DNA of 64,000 nt from Vicia villosa. Taxonomy: Eukaryota; Streptophyta; Magnoliopsida; Fabales; Fabaceae. The notes below the pieces were generated by a model. The model did not search any database and was not told the origin of the DNA. It saw nothing but the letters and a program-made list of their open reading frames with translations. The stretch lies in contig NC_081183.1 of assembly GCF_029867415.1 (NCBI RefSeq), positions 60,462,336-60,526,335 on the forward strand. Reading direction: 5' to 3'. Position numbers and translations under genes: made by a program. Shown here piece after piece: positions 1 through 11,805 of this stretch. The stretch's first letter is position 1; every line of letters begins with the position of its first letter.

Positions 1-165
1 ACCTTCTGAGTCAGTGCTTCTTGCGCTGATTTTGTGCATACTCTTTATATAATTCCTGAAATGGAAATTGCATAGTATTAGAGTACCACATTATCTCATA
101 CAAAATTCATATGCTTGTTATCATCAAAACTAAGAATATTGATCAGAACAAATCTTGTTCTAACA
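1..165 (-). repeat. 3' LTR of the SIRE-type element (partial)
   Basis: Matches 10211-10375 with one difference. It ends in TCTAACA, the complement of the LTR start TGTTAGA, and is bordered inward by a purine tract on the minus strand. The rest of this LTR is outside the window. Confidence 0.95.
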
Positions 166-179
166 ATCTCCCCCTTTTT
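166..179 (-). other. Polypurine tract next to the 3' LTR
   Basis: The minus strand reads AAAAAGGGGGAGAT directly before the LTR, where plus-strand DNA synthesis of a retrotransposon is primed. Confidence 0.85.
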
Positions 180-1438
180 GATGATGACAAAAACATACAT
201 AAATGATATGAATTTGCGATTAGAAAAGACAGACAGCTAAGGAAAATTACACAGCTATAGCATAAGCATATAGACAATGTGTGAATATGTCTCCCCCTGA
301 GATTAACAATCTCCCCCCTGAGATAAATAATCTCCCCCTGAAATAAATACTAGAAGAATTTTTATAAATAAAAGACTTCCCTGAGTATTTTAGTAGAGAC
401 TTTCACATATGCTTAGATCTTCAGAACATTCGCAGCTTCTGATTCTTGCTTCCATAGGACAGCTTCAGAACTTGAATTTCCTAGATCTTCAGAATATCCA
501 TAGCTTCTGATTCTTGCTTCCATTGGACAGCTTCAGAGCTTGAATTTCTTCTTGAGTCATTGCATGCTAGATTGTATCAGAACATTGTTGAATGTACCAG
601 AGCATCATCAGAGCATCTCTACATCCTGAAATGTTACAGAACAAACTAAACGACAAAAGTCAGCATGAATGAATCAGAACATAGAATATGTTTCAGAACA
701 TATAATATGTATCAGAGCACACACACAAAATGTTTTAGAGCATATTTTGTAACTAAAAACATGCATCAGAACATATAAGGAATAAGAACGAAAGCATATT
801 CTATCATCAGAATATCAGAACATGCTTCCTTCTTGCTTCTGATCTTGAAGCTTTATAGCACTCAGCTTGCTTCAATTTCCATGAGCTTTATTCTTTATAG
901 AATTGCTTTTCCCCATGTCTTTGCTTCTCATGTTGAGCTTTAAAGAGGATCTTCAATTCCTGCAAAACAACACTCAAAGACATAGAACTTTGCAAGTTCT
1001 GTTAGAAATGTGGAGCCTTTCTCCCAGCAACTGATAAAATAAATCAGATCATTTATCACATTTTTCTCCCCCTTTTTTGTCATAACATCAAAAACCTAAA
1101 AGATTCAGATGAAAAACAAAAGGACAAACACTTGAAGAAAAGATAATTTTCATTAAGCACGGAGAAAAGGTTCAGAAGTACAAGAGGGCAAGAGAAGATG
1201 CATAGAAAAACAAATGCAGCAAAACAAAAGAAAACAATCAAAGACTCAATGACTAAGATGACCCTAGTTTTGACATGATCTTGGCCAGCATATCATGAAT
1301 CCCATTGTTGCTCTCATTCTGCCTCTCCATGAAAGCACGAAACTCAGTGTTGATCGATCTCTGCTCATCCTGGTTCTTCTGAATCACTTCCAGAGTCCTT
1401 GCGAGACGAGAAGGTTCATCAGAAGAAGCTTCACAACT
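180..1438 (-). other. 3' non-coding region of the SIRE-type element
   Basis: No credible coding sequence. It holds more purine tracts (CTCCCCCTGAGAT-like blocks at about 290-345 and CTCCCCCTTTTTT near 1067-1079, plus-strand view) and many dispersed copies of a short ATCAGAACAT-like motif between about 420 and 830. Multiple purine tracts upstream of the 3' LTR are known for SIRE-type elements. Confidence 0.7.
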
Positions 1439-3714
1439 TCATTCCAGAGGGATGGCATTCTGATCCGTAGCTTCCATAGTCAGATCATTTGCAGGATTTT
1501 CCTCAACAGGAATGGTTTCAGCAACATGATCTTCAGCATCTGCTTCTTCCATAGAAGCATCTCCATACTCTACAGCAGGAACCTCAGAATCTCCATTCTC
1601 AAGTGCCTGAAGAATGGCAGCAAGATTCCTAGGAGCAGAAGGACCTTCAACTTCTGGTGGGTCAACAACTTCTAGAATGACCAAGCTTGGGTCTTCCTCA
1701 GAAGGATTTTCCCTCAGAAATTCAAAGAGAGTCTTGAAGTCTCCAATCAGAACAGGATATTGAGGTTTCCAGACCACAATCTCCCTGCAAGGGTTAGCTT
1801 CCATTGCAGCAACAATTCTTGCTTCTTCCAGCTCATCCAAAATCTCTTCTCCTCAACAGCAACACTGTTTCTGAGGGGATGATAGTAGATACCATTATCA
1901 CCCTCCAGAAGATAACCAGCATAACCAGGGGCAGCAGCCACTAGTCTCTTCTGTACTCCCATAGCTCTTACTTGAAAATCCTCGCGAAAGCTTCTCCAGA
2001 GGTTTCTCGTAGAAACATCATCAAGACCATTGAAGAAAGCATCCTTCAGAAGGTCAAGCCTGCTGATCACTTCATTTCTGAACAGCTCCAAGTAGATATG
2101 GGGTTCAGGTTCAGGTGGGTTGAAGGTGAATTTGTAGTCAGGGTAGAGAAGGTAGTAAGGGTTGGATTTTCTGGTAGTTAGGGGATGGGATAGAGAAGGT
2201 GGAGGTGCGGTGTTTGAGGAAGATGGGATATATGTGGGAATGATTGAGGATGAAGGGATATCTATGATTGGAGTAGGTGAAGAGGAAATAATTATAATGG
2301 GGGTTGATGAGGATGGCTTATCAGAAGGAGTTGGAGGAAGAATATTTAGTGGTGTAGGGTTTAAGACAGGAGTAGAAAGAGAAGGTGGAAGAGGATTTGG
2401 TATAGTGAAGGTGTTTTTTGGTTCAGAAGGAGGTGGTTGGGTAGAAGATTGAGGTACAGAAGGAGAAGTAAAAACTTGCCTGGAGACAATTGCAGAAGGA
2501 GCATTTGCAGATCTGGGAGTACGAAAGGAATCTCTAATTTTCTTCTGCTGATATTCTGGAGTGTTCACCTTGTCAGGATCATAGGTGATCCTCTGCTTCT
2601 TAGCTTGCTTGGCCTCATCTTCTTGAGCCTTTCTTTTTAGCCTAGCCTGTTGTTTCTTCTGATCCTTCTTCTGAAGATCAACTTTTGACATAAGCACTCT
2701 ACCACGGATCTACGCAGGATCAACTTCAGATTGTTTCCTAACAGAATCTTCCAAGTGGTGCTTGACAGCCTTGTGAAGTTCTAAATGAAACAAAGTGGCA
2801 AAACCTTCAACAGGAACTCTCCTTGACAGAATATCCGGAAAGCTTGTACCAACAGAAGATACCTTCTGGATGAGATCAAGTCTGAACAGATCAACACCGT
2901 TGAAGATAGGTCCTTGAACAACTCCAAGAAATTGGGACGCTCCAAGGGTCCTAATAGAATCCAACAAATTACTTTCCGTCAAAATATTAGATATCATTCT
3001 GGCGAAAGGAATAGTGTTTCTTAGAATATGAGGACTCTTCGCCCTTTCTTCTTCTCTAGACTCAACAATGGAAGTCTTCAGATTCTCAAACAGAATGTGA
3101 GAGATGTTGAGTTCTATCTTTCTGCCAATGCAGAAGAGAGTATACTTGTGATCAGGACTAATGTAGGCGGAGGAGGAGAATAACTGCTTCCTGTGGTGAA
3201 GAGAACCCAGGATAATCTCAGCCCACACTTGATAAAATGGCCTTAAAGTACCAGTTTTATGAGATTCAAGCCCAATAGCATGAGATATTTGTGTTTCAAC
3301 CTGATACCGGTTAACCCTTCCAGGTTGAGGACCGGTGCAACCTTCTTCATCATCCAGGTTGTAGAGCTTCCTGATGAGATTTTCAGTAATAACCACTTCA
3401 TGCCCTAGCATGAAGGAACTGATGGCAGTTGGGGTAACCGTTGCATGTACCTAGAAATCCTTCACCAGTTCAGGATAAATTGGTCCAACCAATCTATCGA
3501 GATAGTTTGACCATCCTTGTGCTAATATCCTTGCATCACATTGGAAGCCATTTGTTCTTAGATTGTTGAATTCCACAACGGACTCACAGAGAACTTCCAG
3601 TTCTTCAGTGGGAATCATGTAGGTTTTCAGAGGAGCATACCCATATTTGCGTAAAAGAATCTGAGTAGAAGAAAGTCTTTCTGCAGGGCTTGATGAACTT
3701 GAAGATGAATACAT
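1439..3714 (-). pseudogene. Envelope-like / accessory third ORF of the SIRE-type element, broken
   Basis: Downstream of pol in element orientation, this region codes for about 750 residues in pieces: 3714-3451, 3411-2710 and 2697-1747 share one frame and are separated by single TAG stops (3451-3453 and 2710-2712); 1840-1439 continues in another frame after a shift near 1845. The N-terminal part starts with a serine run and resembles the plant-specific domain often labelled 'putative plant transposon protein'. The middle is basic and then strongly proline/serine-rich (roughly 2500-2130), as described for SIRE envelope-like proteins; the C-terminus is acidic. I see no clear signal peptide or membrane anchor, so an envelope function is not supported. 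The 500 bp between this ORF and pol (3715-4217) shows no gene. The start at 3714 is preferred to 3783 because the extra residues lack domain character. Confidence 0.75.
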
Positions 3715-4217
3715 GATGATTATGCTTGGTTTCAGATCATAAACTAGGGTTTGAAGGAAACGAATGCAAAGAGAGAGATACACAAATGGAGAGAGAGTGA
3801 AAAAGATGAAATGAAGAAGAAGCGGGTTATTTAAATGGTTTGAAAAAGAAAATAAAATAAAGTAAAAAAGAAAACTGTTTAAAAGAAATGATTACAAAAA
3901 AATGACATCAATATGCATTTAATGAGAAATGACGTTAGGAGAGATAAAGTGACAAAATGAAATGATTTGCACAGTTACCTAGGGCGGCGTCTCCTCAACT
4001 GCACACATGCTTGTCCAAAAATAGTGAACACGTGTTCATTTTCTGGAAAGACTGGTGACAGTTGTTTTACTATAAAAGAGCTTCTGAATCAACTTAGATA
4101 ATGAAACATTAGTAATAACAGAATCAGAACTTCTATTTGATCATTATCAGAACTTCTTATAGCTGCCTAGTCCTAACATATTTCAGAAGTTATTCATACA
4201 CAGATCTTCTCATCTTC

Positions 4218-7200
4218 TCATTCTGGGCATAAGTCCGTACTGATATTCTTCATAATGAACTTAAACCTATCTTCAGCAAGGGGTTTTGTAAAGATATTAG
4301 CCCATTGATGGTCTGTATCCACAAAGTTCAAAGAAAGAACACCCTTCTGAACATAGTCCCTCATAAAATGATGTTTAATCTCAATATGTTTAGCTTTGGA
4401 ATGTAAGATAGGATTCTTATATAAACGTATAGCAGAAGTATTATCACAGAAAATAGGAATGTTACTCTCATATATCTGATAATCTTCTTGTTGACTCTTC
4501 ATCCAGAGCATTTGTGTGCTACACCCAGCAGCAGCAACATATTCTGCTTCTGTTGTTGAGAGCGCTGTGGTAGCTTGCTTCTTGCTGTACCAGGAGATCA
4601 GATGACTTCCAAGAAATTGACAACTTCCAGAAGTACTCTTCCTTTCAATTCTATCTCCAGCATAGTCAGCGTCACAGAATCCTACTAAGTTGTATTCTTT
4701 AGATCTTCTGTAGACTAAACCAACCTTAGTAGTACCTTTCAGATACCTCAGAATTCTCTTAACAGCAGTTAAGTGAGATTCTCTAGGATCTGATTGGAAT
4801 CTAGCACACAAACAAAAACTGAATAGAATGTCAGGTCTAGAAGCAGTTAAGTATAGAAGAGATCCAATTATACCTCTTTACAACTTCTGATCTACCTTCT
4901 TACTTACCTCATCCTTACCTAGAACACATGTTGGATGCATAGGAGTTTTGGCTTCTTTGCTTTCAGAGAGATTAAACTTCTTCAGAAGTTCTTTTACATA
5001 CTTCGTTTGATGAACATAAGTTCCCTCAGAAGTTTGGTTGATTTGAATCCCAAGGAAATACTTAAGCTCACCCATCATACTCATTTCAAATTCAGCCTGC
5101 ATAGACTTAGCAAACTCCTTTCCAAGTGAAGCATTTGATGTTCCAAAGATAATATCATCAACATAAATTTCACAAATTAAAATATCCTTCTTAGATGTTT
5201 TACAGAAGAGAGTCGTGACCACTTGTCCTCTAGTGAAACCATTGTCCAGAAGGAAAGAACTTAATCTTTCATACCAAGCTCTGGGAGCTTGCTTCAACCC
5301 ATACAATGATTTCTTAAGTTTGAAAACATGTTCTGGAGACTTAGAGTCTTCAAAACCAGGAGGTTGGTGGACATAGACTTCCTCATCTATATAGCCATTT
5401 AAGAAAGCACTCTTAACATCCATCTGATACAGAGTGATGTTATGTTGAGTGGCAAAAGAAATCAATAAGCGAATAGATTCTAACCTGGCCACTGGTGCAA
5501 AGGTTTCTATATAGTCAATCCCTTCTTGCTGACTATATCCCTGAGCCACCAGTCTAGCTTTGTTTCTTACCACTTCTCCCTTTTCGCTAAGCTTGTTTCT
5601 GAACACCCACTTAGTACCAATGATGTTGAATCCTTTTGGTCTAGGAACCAAATCCCACACATCATTCCTTGTAAACTGATTTAGTTCTTCTTGCATGGCA
5701 ATTATCCAGTCTGGATCTTCCAGAGCTTGATCAACAGAAGTTGGCTCGATCAAAGAAACAAGACCTAATTGACATTCTGCATTGTTCTTAAGGAATGCTC
5801 TTGTTCTGATGGGATCATCTTTCTTTCCAAGGATCACATCTTCTGAGTGAGCAGAGGTGAGTCTAGAAGATCTTCTGACTGTTGGCTCTTCAGAAATTCT
5901 GAGATTCTCTAAAGATGCAACAACTTGATCTTCTGATTCTTTGCTTCTTAGACTTTCAGCTTCTGGAGCTTTGCTTCTTGGTTCTACAGCTTCTGATATG
6001 TCAATATCTATATCTGCAAAATTCTCAAACTGCTTTGGCTTTTCAAGACCAAGCTTATCATCAAACCTGATATTGATTGATTCTTCTACAACCAATGTTT
6101 CAGTATTGTATACTCTGTAGCCTTTAAAGCGTTCAGAATATCCAAGAAGAAAACATTTTTGTGCCTTAGAATCAAACTTACCAAGATGATCTTTAGTATT
6201 CAGAATAAAACACACACATCCAAACGGATGAAAATAAGAAATGTTGGGCATTCTATTCTTCCACAATTCATAAGGAGTCTTATTTAGAATAGGTCTTATA
6301 GAGATTCTATTCTGAATATAACATGCAGTGTTTATTGCTTCTGCCCAGAAGTGCTTAGCCATATTGGTCTCATTGATCATGGTTCTGGCCATTTCTTGCA
6401 GAGTCCTATTCTTTCGCTCTACAACTCCATTTTGCTGTGGAGTTCTAGGGCAAGAGAAATCATGGGCAATACCATTTTCTTTGAAGAACTCCTCCAAGAA
6501 TCTGTTCTCAAATTCACCACCATGATCACTTCTGACCTTAGTGATTTTGTACTCCTTCTCAGATTGGATCTGAGTGCAGAATTCAAAGAACTCTGAATGA
6601 GACTCATCCTTGTGTTTTAAGAACTTTACCCATGTCCAGCGGTTATAATCATCTACGATGACTAATCCATATTTCTTCCCTCTGACAGATGCTGTTTTGA
6701 CTGGTCCAAACAGATCAATGTGAAGAAGTTCTAACGGCCTTGAGGAAGAGACAACATTCTTAGATTTGAATGCAGGTTTGGAGAACTTGCCCTTCTAACA
6801 TGCTTCACAGAGAGCATCTGATTTATATTTCAGATTTGGGAGACCTCTGACCAGATTTAGTTTGTTAATCTGAGAAATCTTTCTCAAACTAGCATGTCCT
6901 AATTTTCTGTGCCAGACCCATTGCTCTTCAGAAACAGACATAAGGCAAGTCACCTTCTGCTTCTCAAGATCAGAAAGATCAATCTTATAAATGTTGTTCT
7001 TTCTCTTGCCTGTAAATAGGATTGAGCCATCGTTCTGACTTACAGCCTTGCAAGACTTTTGATTGAAGATCATGTCATAACCATTGTCACTTAATTGACT
7101 TATGGAAAATAAGTTATGCGCTAATCCTTCTACAAGAAGTACATTAGTTATGGAAGGAGAGTTACCAATACTTATGGTTCCAGAGCCAATAATCTTGCCC

Positions 7201-7355
7201 TTCTGATCTCCTCCAAACTTGACTTCTCCACCAGATTTAAGCACCAGGTCTTGGAACTTAGACCTTCTTCCCGTCATGTGTCGCGAGCACCCAGAGTCCA
7301 GGTACCATGACATTTTGTGCTTTGCCTTCTTTGCTGCTAAGGATATCTGCAACAT
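4218..7355 (-). pseudogene. Copia pol: protease, integrase, reverse transcriptase, RNase H
   Basis: One reading frame runs through this stretch and is interrupted by a TAG at 6795-6797 and a TAA at 4878-4880. In order: aspartic protease with active-site DSG (about 7298-7290) and the copia-type CSRHMTG; a GAG-pre-integrase zinc-binding segment (WHRKLGH, about 6915); integrase core with its acidic residues in HIDLFGP, SDHGGEF and NGVVERKN; reverse transcriptase with YVDD (near 5160); RNase H with CDADYAGD and TEAEYVAA. Together these enzymes process polyprotein, copy element RNA and insert the DNA. The protease frame is shifted by one base from gag at about 7320. The integrase-RT stretch is open from 6794 to 4881. 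With so few lesions, inactivation looks recent. Confidence 0.93.
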
Positions 7356-9156
7356 AAATTATCTTCTCCTTAGGTACCCACAATTTCTTGGGTCCTTTCT
7401 TGTTAGTTTTCCTTAAGTTCTGATTGAACTTGGGTTTAGCATGATAAGTAACAGGAGGAACAGCATGATATTCTTTGGGTTTGTCAGCATGATATCTTTT
7501 AGGTTGTGTCACATGCTTCTTGGTGTGTGTTGTGTTAAAACTCTGTGCATGTGATGTGAGCTTGATATCATGTGATTGGCCATATTTGAACTGATCATAC
7601 AATGGCTTGTATGTGATTTTCAAATCATCAACAGGTTCAAATTTATGTGAGGTATCACCCTCATAGCCAAAACCAAACCTTTTGTTTCCAGATACACCAT
7701 ATATCATAGAAGCAAGATGACTTCTGCCAATACTTCTAGATAGAAACTTTCTGAAGCTCGAGTCATATTCTTTCAGAATATGATTGAGACTAGGAATGGA
7801 TTTTTCTGATTCAGAAGGAGATCCATTATCTTTGGATAATTTTAAAACTTTTTTCTTCAGTTCAGAATTTTCCACTTCCAGCTTCTTAGTTTCAAATTCA
7901 AATTGCTTTTTCAGCTTTTTGTATTTGATACTAAGATGAGCCTTGAGTTCCAGAAGTTCAGTTAAGCTGGAAACTAACTCTTCCCTAGATAGTTCAGAAA
8001 ATACCTCTTCAGAATCTGATTCTGATGTAGATTCTGATCCATCATCCACTGTAGCCATCAGTGCAAAGTTGGTTTGCTCTCCTTCAGAGTCTGATTCTGA
8101 TTCTGAATCATCCCATGTTGCCATAAGACCTTTCTTCTTATGAAACTTCTTCTTGGGATTCTCCTTCTGAAGTTTTGGACATTCATTCTTGAAGTGTCCA
8201 GGCTCATTGCACTCATAGCAGACGACCTTCTTCTTGTCAGATCTTCTGCCACCAGAAGATTCTCCTCGTTCAAACTTCTTTGAACTTCTGAAGCTTTTGA
8301 ACTTCCTTTGTTTGCTCTTCCAGTGTTGGTTTACCCTTATGGAGATCATGGACAGTTCATCTTCTTCTTCTGATTCTGATTCTTCAGAATCTACTTCTTC
8401 AGCCTGAAAAGCGTTAGTGCATTTTTTAAGATTAGATTTTAATGCAATAGACTTACCTTTCTTCTGAGGCTCATTTGCGTCCAGCTCAATTTCATGGCTT
8501 CTCAAGGCACTGATTAGCTCTTCCAAAGAGACTTCATTCAGATTCTTCTTGAATACAGTCACCATTGGGCCCCATCTTCTAGGCAAGCTTCTGATGATTT
8601 TCTTTACATGATCAGCCTTGGTGTAGCCTTTGTCCAGAACTCTCAATCCAGCAGTTAGTGTTTGAAATCTTGAGAACATCTTCTCAATATCTTCATCATC
8701 CTCCATCTTGAAGGCTTCATATTTCTGGATTAGAGCAAGAGCTTTAGTCTCCTTGACTTGAGCATTTCCTTCATGGGTCATTTTCAATGACTCATATATA
8801 CCATGGGCAGTTTCCCTGTTAGATATCTTCTCATACTCAGCATGAGAGATAGCATTAAGCAAAACAGTCCTACATTTATGATGATTTTTGAAAAGCTTCT
8901 TTTGATCATCATTCAATTCTTGTCTTGTAAGCCTTACGCCAGTAGCATTCACTGGATGTTTGTAACCATCCACCAGAAGATCCCATAAGTCACAATCTAG
9001 ACCAAGGAAGTAACTTTCCAGTTTATCTTTCCAGTATTCAAAGTTTTCACCATCAAATACTGGTGGTCTAGTATAACCATTGTTACCATTTCCATTGTAT
9101 TGCTCAGCAGAGCCAAATGTAGATGTAGGTGTGTTTGTTGGAATTCCACCAGCCAT
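7258..9156 (-). CDS. gag: Copia gag nucleocapsid protein
   Basis: A 632-residue ORF starting just inside the primer-binding site. The N-terminal half is the copia gag-polypeptide fold (begins MAGGIP; PVFDGENFEYWKDKL near residue 35). A single CCHC zinc knuckle, CYECNEPGHFKNEC, lies at residues 313-326, followed by acidic serine repeats and a predicted coiled-coil stretch (about residues 400-450). The protein packages element RNA into particles. Its last 30 or so residues are frameshift product: the true continuation into the protease lies in the other frame from about 7320, so this copy makes gag but not a gag-pol fusion. Confidence 0.9.
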   Translation of the reverse strand: MAGGIPTNTPTSTFGSAEQYNGNGNNGYTRPPVFDGENFEYWKDKLESYFLGLDCDLWDLLVDGYKHPVNATGVRLTRQELNDDQKKLFKNHHKCRTVLLNAISHAEYEKISNRETAHGIYESLKMTHEGNAQVKETKALALIQKYEAFKMEDDEDIEKMFSRFQTLTAGLRVLDKGYTKADHVKKIIRSLPRRWGPMVTVFKKNLNEVSLEELISALRSHEIELDANEPQKKGKSIALKSNLKKCTNAFQAEEVDSEESESEEEDELSMISIRVNQHWKSKQRKFKSFRSSKKFERGESSGGRRSDKKKVVCYECNEPGHFKNECPKLQKENPKKKFHKKKGLMATWDDSESESDSEGEQTNFALMATVDDGSESTSESDSEEVFSELSREELVSSLTELLELKAHLSIKYKKLKKQFEFETKKLEVENSELKKKVLKLSKDNGSPSESEKSIPSLNHILKEYDSSFRKFLSRSIGRSHLASMIYGVSGNKRFGFGYEGDTSHKFEPVDDLKITYKPLYDQFKYGQSHDIKLTSHAQSFNTTHTKKHVTQPKRYHADKPKEYHAVPPVTYHAKPKFNQNLRKTNKKGPKKLWVPKEKIIYVADILSSKEGKAQNVMVPGLWVLATHDGKKV

Positions 9157-9228
9157 CTTTTACTGAAGCGTTTTTCTCTTCCTGAATCTTTTCTAAACAC
9201 GGTTAGGTGCTTGCACCTTAGAACCGGC

Positions 9229-9240
9229 GCTCTGATGCCA
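9229..9240 (-). other. Primer-binding site of the SIRE-type element
   Basis: TGGCATCAGAGC on the minus strand, two bases after the LTR end; one mismatch from the initiator-Met tRNA complement used by most copia elements. Confidence 0.85.
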
Positions 9241-9242
9241 AT

Positions 9243-10375
9243 TGAAGGATAGAAAAACACTTAGAAAGAGGGGGTTTGAATAAGTGTAGCTTTAAAAACT
9301 AGTAAGATAAAAACTATTTGCACAATGATTTTTATCCTGGTTCGTTGTTAACGAAACTACTCCAGTCCACCCCCTTGGAGTGATTTACCTCACCTGAAGA
9401 TTTAATCCACTAATCACACTTGATTACAATGGTTTTCCACTTAGCCAACTGCTAAGTCTTCTAGAGTATCCTGATCACAACCTGATCACTCTAGGAACAA
9501 ACTGCTTAGACAACTTCTAAGACTTGCTAGAGTATACTGATCAACAACCTGATCACTCTAGTTCTTACAACTTAATGTAAATAAATTCTTTTAAGAGTTA
9601 CAATGCTTCTTATAAAGCTATTATCACAACTGTGATTTTCTCTTAAGTTTAAGCTTAAATCTCACTAAGATATTACAACAGCAGTGTAGTGAGCTTGATG
9701 ATGAAGTTTGAGAGCTTTTGAATTTGACAGCGTTTCAGTTTAATGCGCAAGTGTTGTATTTAGCTTCTCATCAGAACTTCATATTTATAGGCACTTGAGA
9801 AGATGACCGTTGGGAGCATTTAATGCTTTGCATATTCCGTACAGCATTGCATTTAATGTTTCACTCTTTTGTCAACTACCTCGAGCCTTGTTTCAGCTGT
9901 GTCTATTGACGTTGCCTTTAATAGCTTCTAACGTTCCTTTTGTCAGTCAGTGTAGCCTGCCAGTCTAGTACTTGCTTCTGATCTGATGTTTGTGTAAACA
10001 ACGTTTGAATGTCATCAGAGTCAAACAGCTTGGTGCAGAGCATCTTCTTGTCTTCTGACCTTGAAGTGCTTCTGAGCGTGATACCATGAGAACTTCAGTG
10101 CTTCTGCTTCTGATCTCAAGTTCTTCTGATGCTTCCATAGACCCATGTTCTGATTCTGCTTGACCATCTTCTGATGTCTTGCCAGACCATGTTCTGATGT
10201 TGCATGCTGAACCTTCTGAGTCAGTGCTTCTTGCGCTGATTTTGTGCATACTCTTTATATAATTCCTGAAATGGAAATTGCATAGTATTAGAGTACCACA
10301 TTATCTCATACAAAATTCATATGCTTGTTATCATCAAAACTAAGAATATTGATCAGAACAAATCGTGTTCTAACA
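9243..10375 (-). repeat. 5' LTR of the SIRE-type element (1133 bp)
   Basis: Bounded by TG...CA on the strand shown and followed inward by the primer-binding site. The outer 165 bp match 1-165. A TATA-like TATAAATAT sits at 9789-9781. Confidence 0.93.
9781..9790 (-). promoter_or_regulatory. LTR TATA box
   Basis: The minus strand reads CTATAAATAT about 590 bp inside the LTR, the likely core promoter for element RNA. Confidence 0.55.
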
Positions 10376-11621
10376 GGCCTCACATCTGTCCAACTTGTAA
10401 TGGAAAAGTTTCATGAGTTTTCAAGGACCATTAGGCTATATGTTAATGCGAGGAAATGTAAACTTTATGCAGGTGGTATTGATAAAGGCACCTTGAAAAG
10501 TCTTGAACATACCACTGGTTTTCAGAGTGGCCCCTTACCCTTTAGGTATCTGGGGATGCCTCTAACTAGCAGGAAACTGACCAACAATCAATGTGATGTA
10601 TTGGTGGAAAAGATAGGGGCTAGAATTCCCATTGGTGTGCTAGCCTGTTGAGCTATGCAGGGAAGGCCCGACTGATTAAAAGTGTAGTGTTTGGTACAAT
10701 CAAGTATTAGGTGCGATGTATTCCATTACCCAAAGGAGTTACTAAAAAACTTGAAGCTCTGTGCAGAACCTTTTTGTGTCTTGGTAAGGGGATCATCACT
10801 AGGAAACGTTCGGTGGCTTGAAGTAAAGTGTGTGCACCTAAGGCACAAGGAGGGCTCAACATTATTTCTATTGGATAATGGAGTAAAGCTTGTATCACGA
10901 AGATGCTTTAGAATTTACAGTAGTGAAGGATTCTCTTTGGATTCACTGGGTGCATACTTATTATGTTAAATATGAGGATATAATGACAGTCCCAATCAAG
11001 ATTAGCTGCTTATGGATACTGAAGAATATCTTGAAACAGAGGGATCAAGTGAAAGAGATGCAACCATGGAAGGACTTGGTACAAAATGTAAAGTTTAATA
11101 TGAGAAAGTTTTACTACAATTTTCTGGAACAACATCAGCAGGTGCCATGGAGAAGACTATTTTATGATAATGCGGCCAGGCCGAGAGTCCTATTTACCTT
11201 GTGGTTAGCTTGCCATGATAGACTTTCTACCAAGGCTAGATTGAGGAAATTCGGGATGCTAACAAATGAAGACTGTACCTTTTGTGATAATATGGAAACT
11301 CTCCAACATCTCTTCTTTGATTGCAGGGTCACAAAGAACATTTGGAGGAATGTTCTGAAGTGGATGAATATGGATCACAATCCACAAGGATGGGTGCAGG
11401 AACTGAACAGGGTGTTTAAGAATAGCAAGAACAAGAGCTGGAAAGCTAAAATCCTCAAGATTAATGTGGCAGAGACTTCTTATGAGATTTGGAAACATAT
11501 GAATGATAGTATTTTTGTAGATAGTATAAAGGAGATGGATATAGATATAGAAAGAAGAGTCATAGAAATTATAGTTAATAGAGTTTGGATAAAGCCAAAC
11601 CTTATAAAATACATAGCTTAG
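10376..11621 (+). pseudogene. LINE-type reverse transcriptase fragment, C-terminal part
   Basis: Plus-strand remnant of a non-LTR retrotransposon ORF2. It begins abruptly at the LTR boundary with the late part of the reverse-transcriptase domain (FRYLGMPL near 10540). It continues in several frames (10376-10651, about 10691-10890) into a longer open piece, 10890-11621, that contains the C-terminal zinc-binding module of plant LINE reverse transcriptases (PRVLFTLWLACHDRL, then C-x2-C and H-x4-C near 11270-11330). The catalytic part is missing, presumably beyond the SIRE insertion and outside the window. At least two frameshifts. About 180 bp after the stop show no feature. Confidence 0.85.
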
Positions 11622-11805
11622 ATAATCATGCCTTAGGGATGATTTACTAAGTGTTTTTAGCTGGACCCTATGGGTGGCTTGTTGTTAGCTGGAGATTTCA
11701 ACATTTAGTTGAGATTGATTTGGAAAATCATGTTTTGGAGAGTAGCATGAAATATGGCCTTATAAGGCCATTTGTAAGTTTATTCTTGTAAAGGAGTGTT
11801 TTGTA

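Larger units (their letters stand above)
1..10375 (-). mobile_element. Ty1/copia retrotransposon, SIRE-type, nearly complete
   Basis: Reading on the minus strand the order is LTR (10375-9243), primer-binding site, gag, protease, integrase, reverse transcriptase, RNase H, a long envelope-like region, a purine-tract-rich 3' region, and the second LTR, which the window edge cuts after 165 bp. Integrase before reverse transcriptase defines copia; an extra ORF after pol, LTRs over 1 kb and several purine tracts are typical of the SIRE lineage. The 165 bp shared by both LTRs differ at one site (position 156 versus 10366). Damage is light: a gag/protease frameshift, two stops in pol, and two stops plus a frameshift in the last ORF. 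It abuts a LINE fragment at 10376; the target duplication cannot be checked because the left end lies outside the window. Confidence 0.93.

Noticed and set aside
1439..3714. Calling the SIRE third ORF a true viral envelope gene
   Set aside because: No signal peptide, fusion peptide or membrane anchor could be seen; only position and the proline-rich region suggest it.
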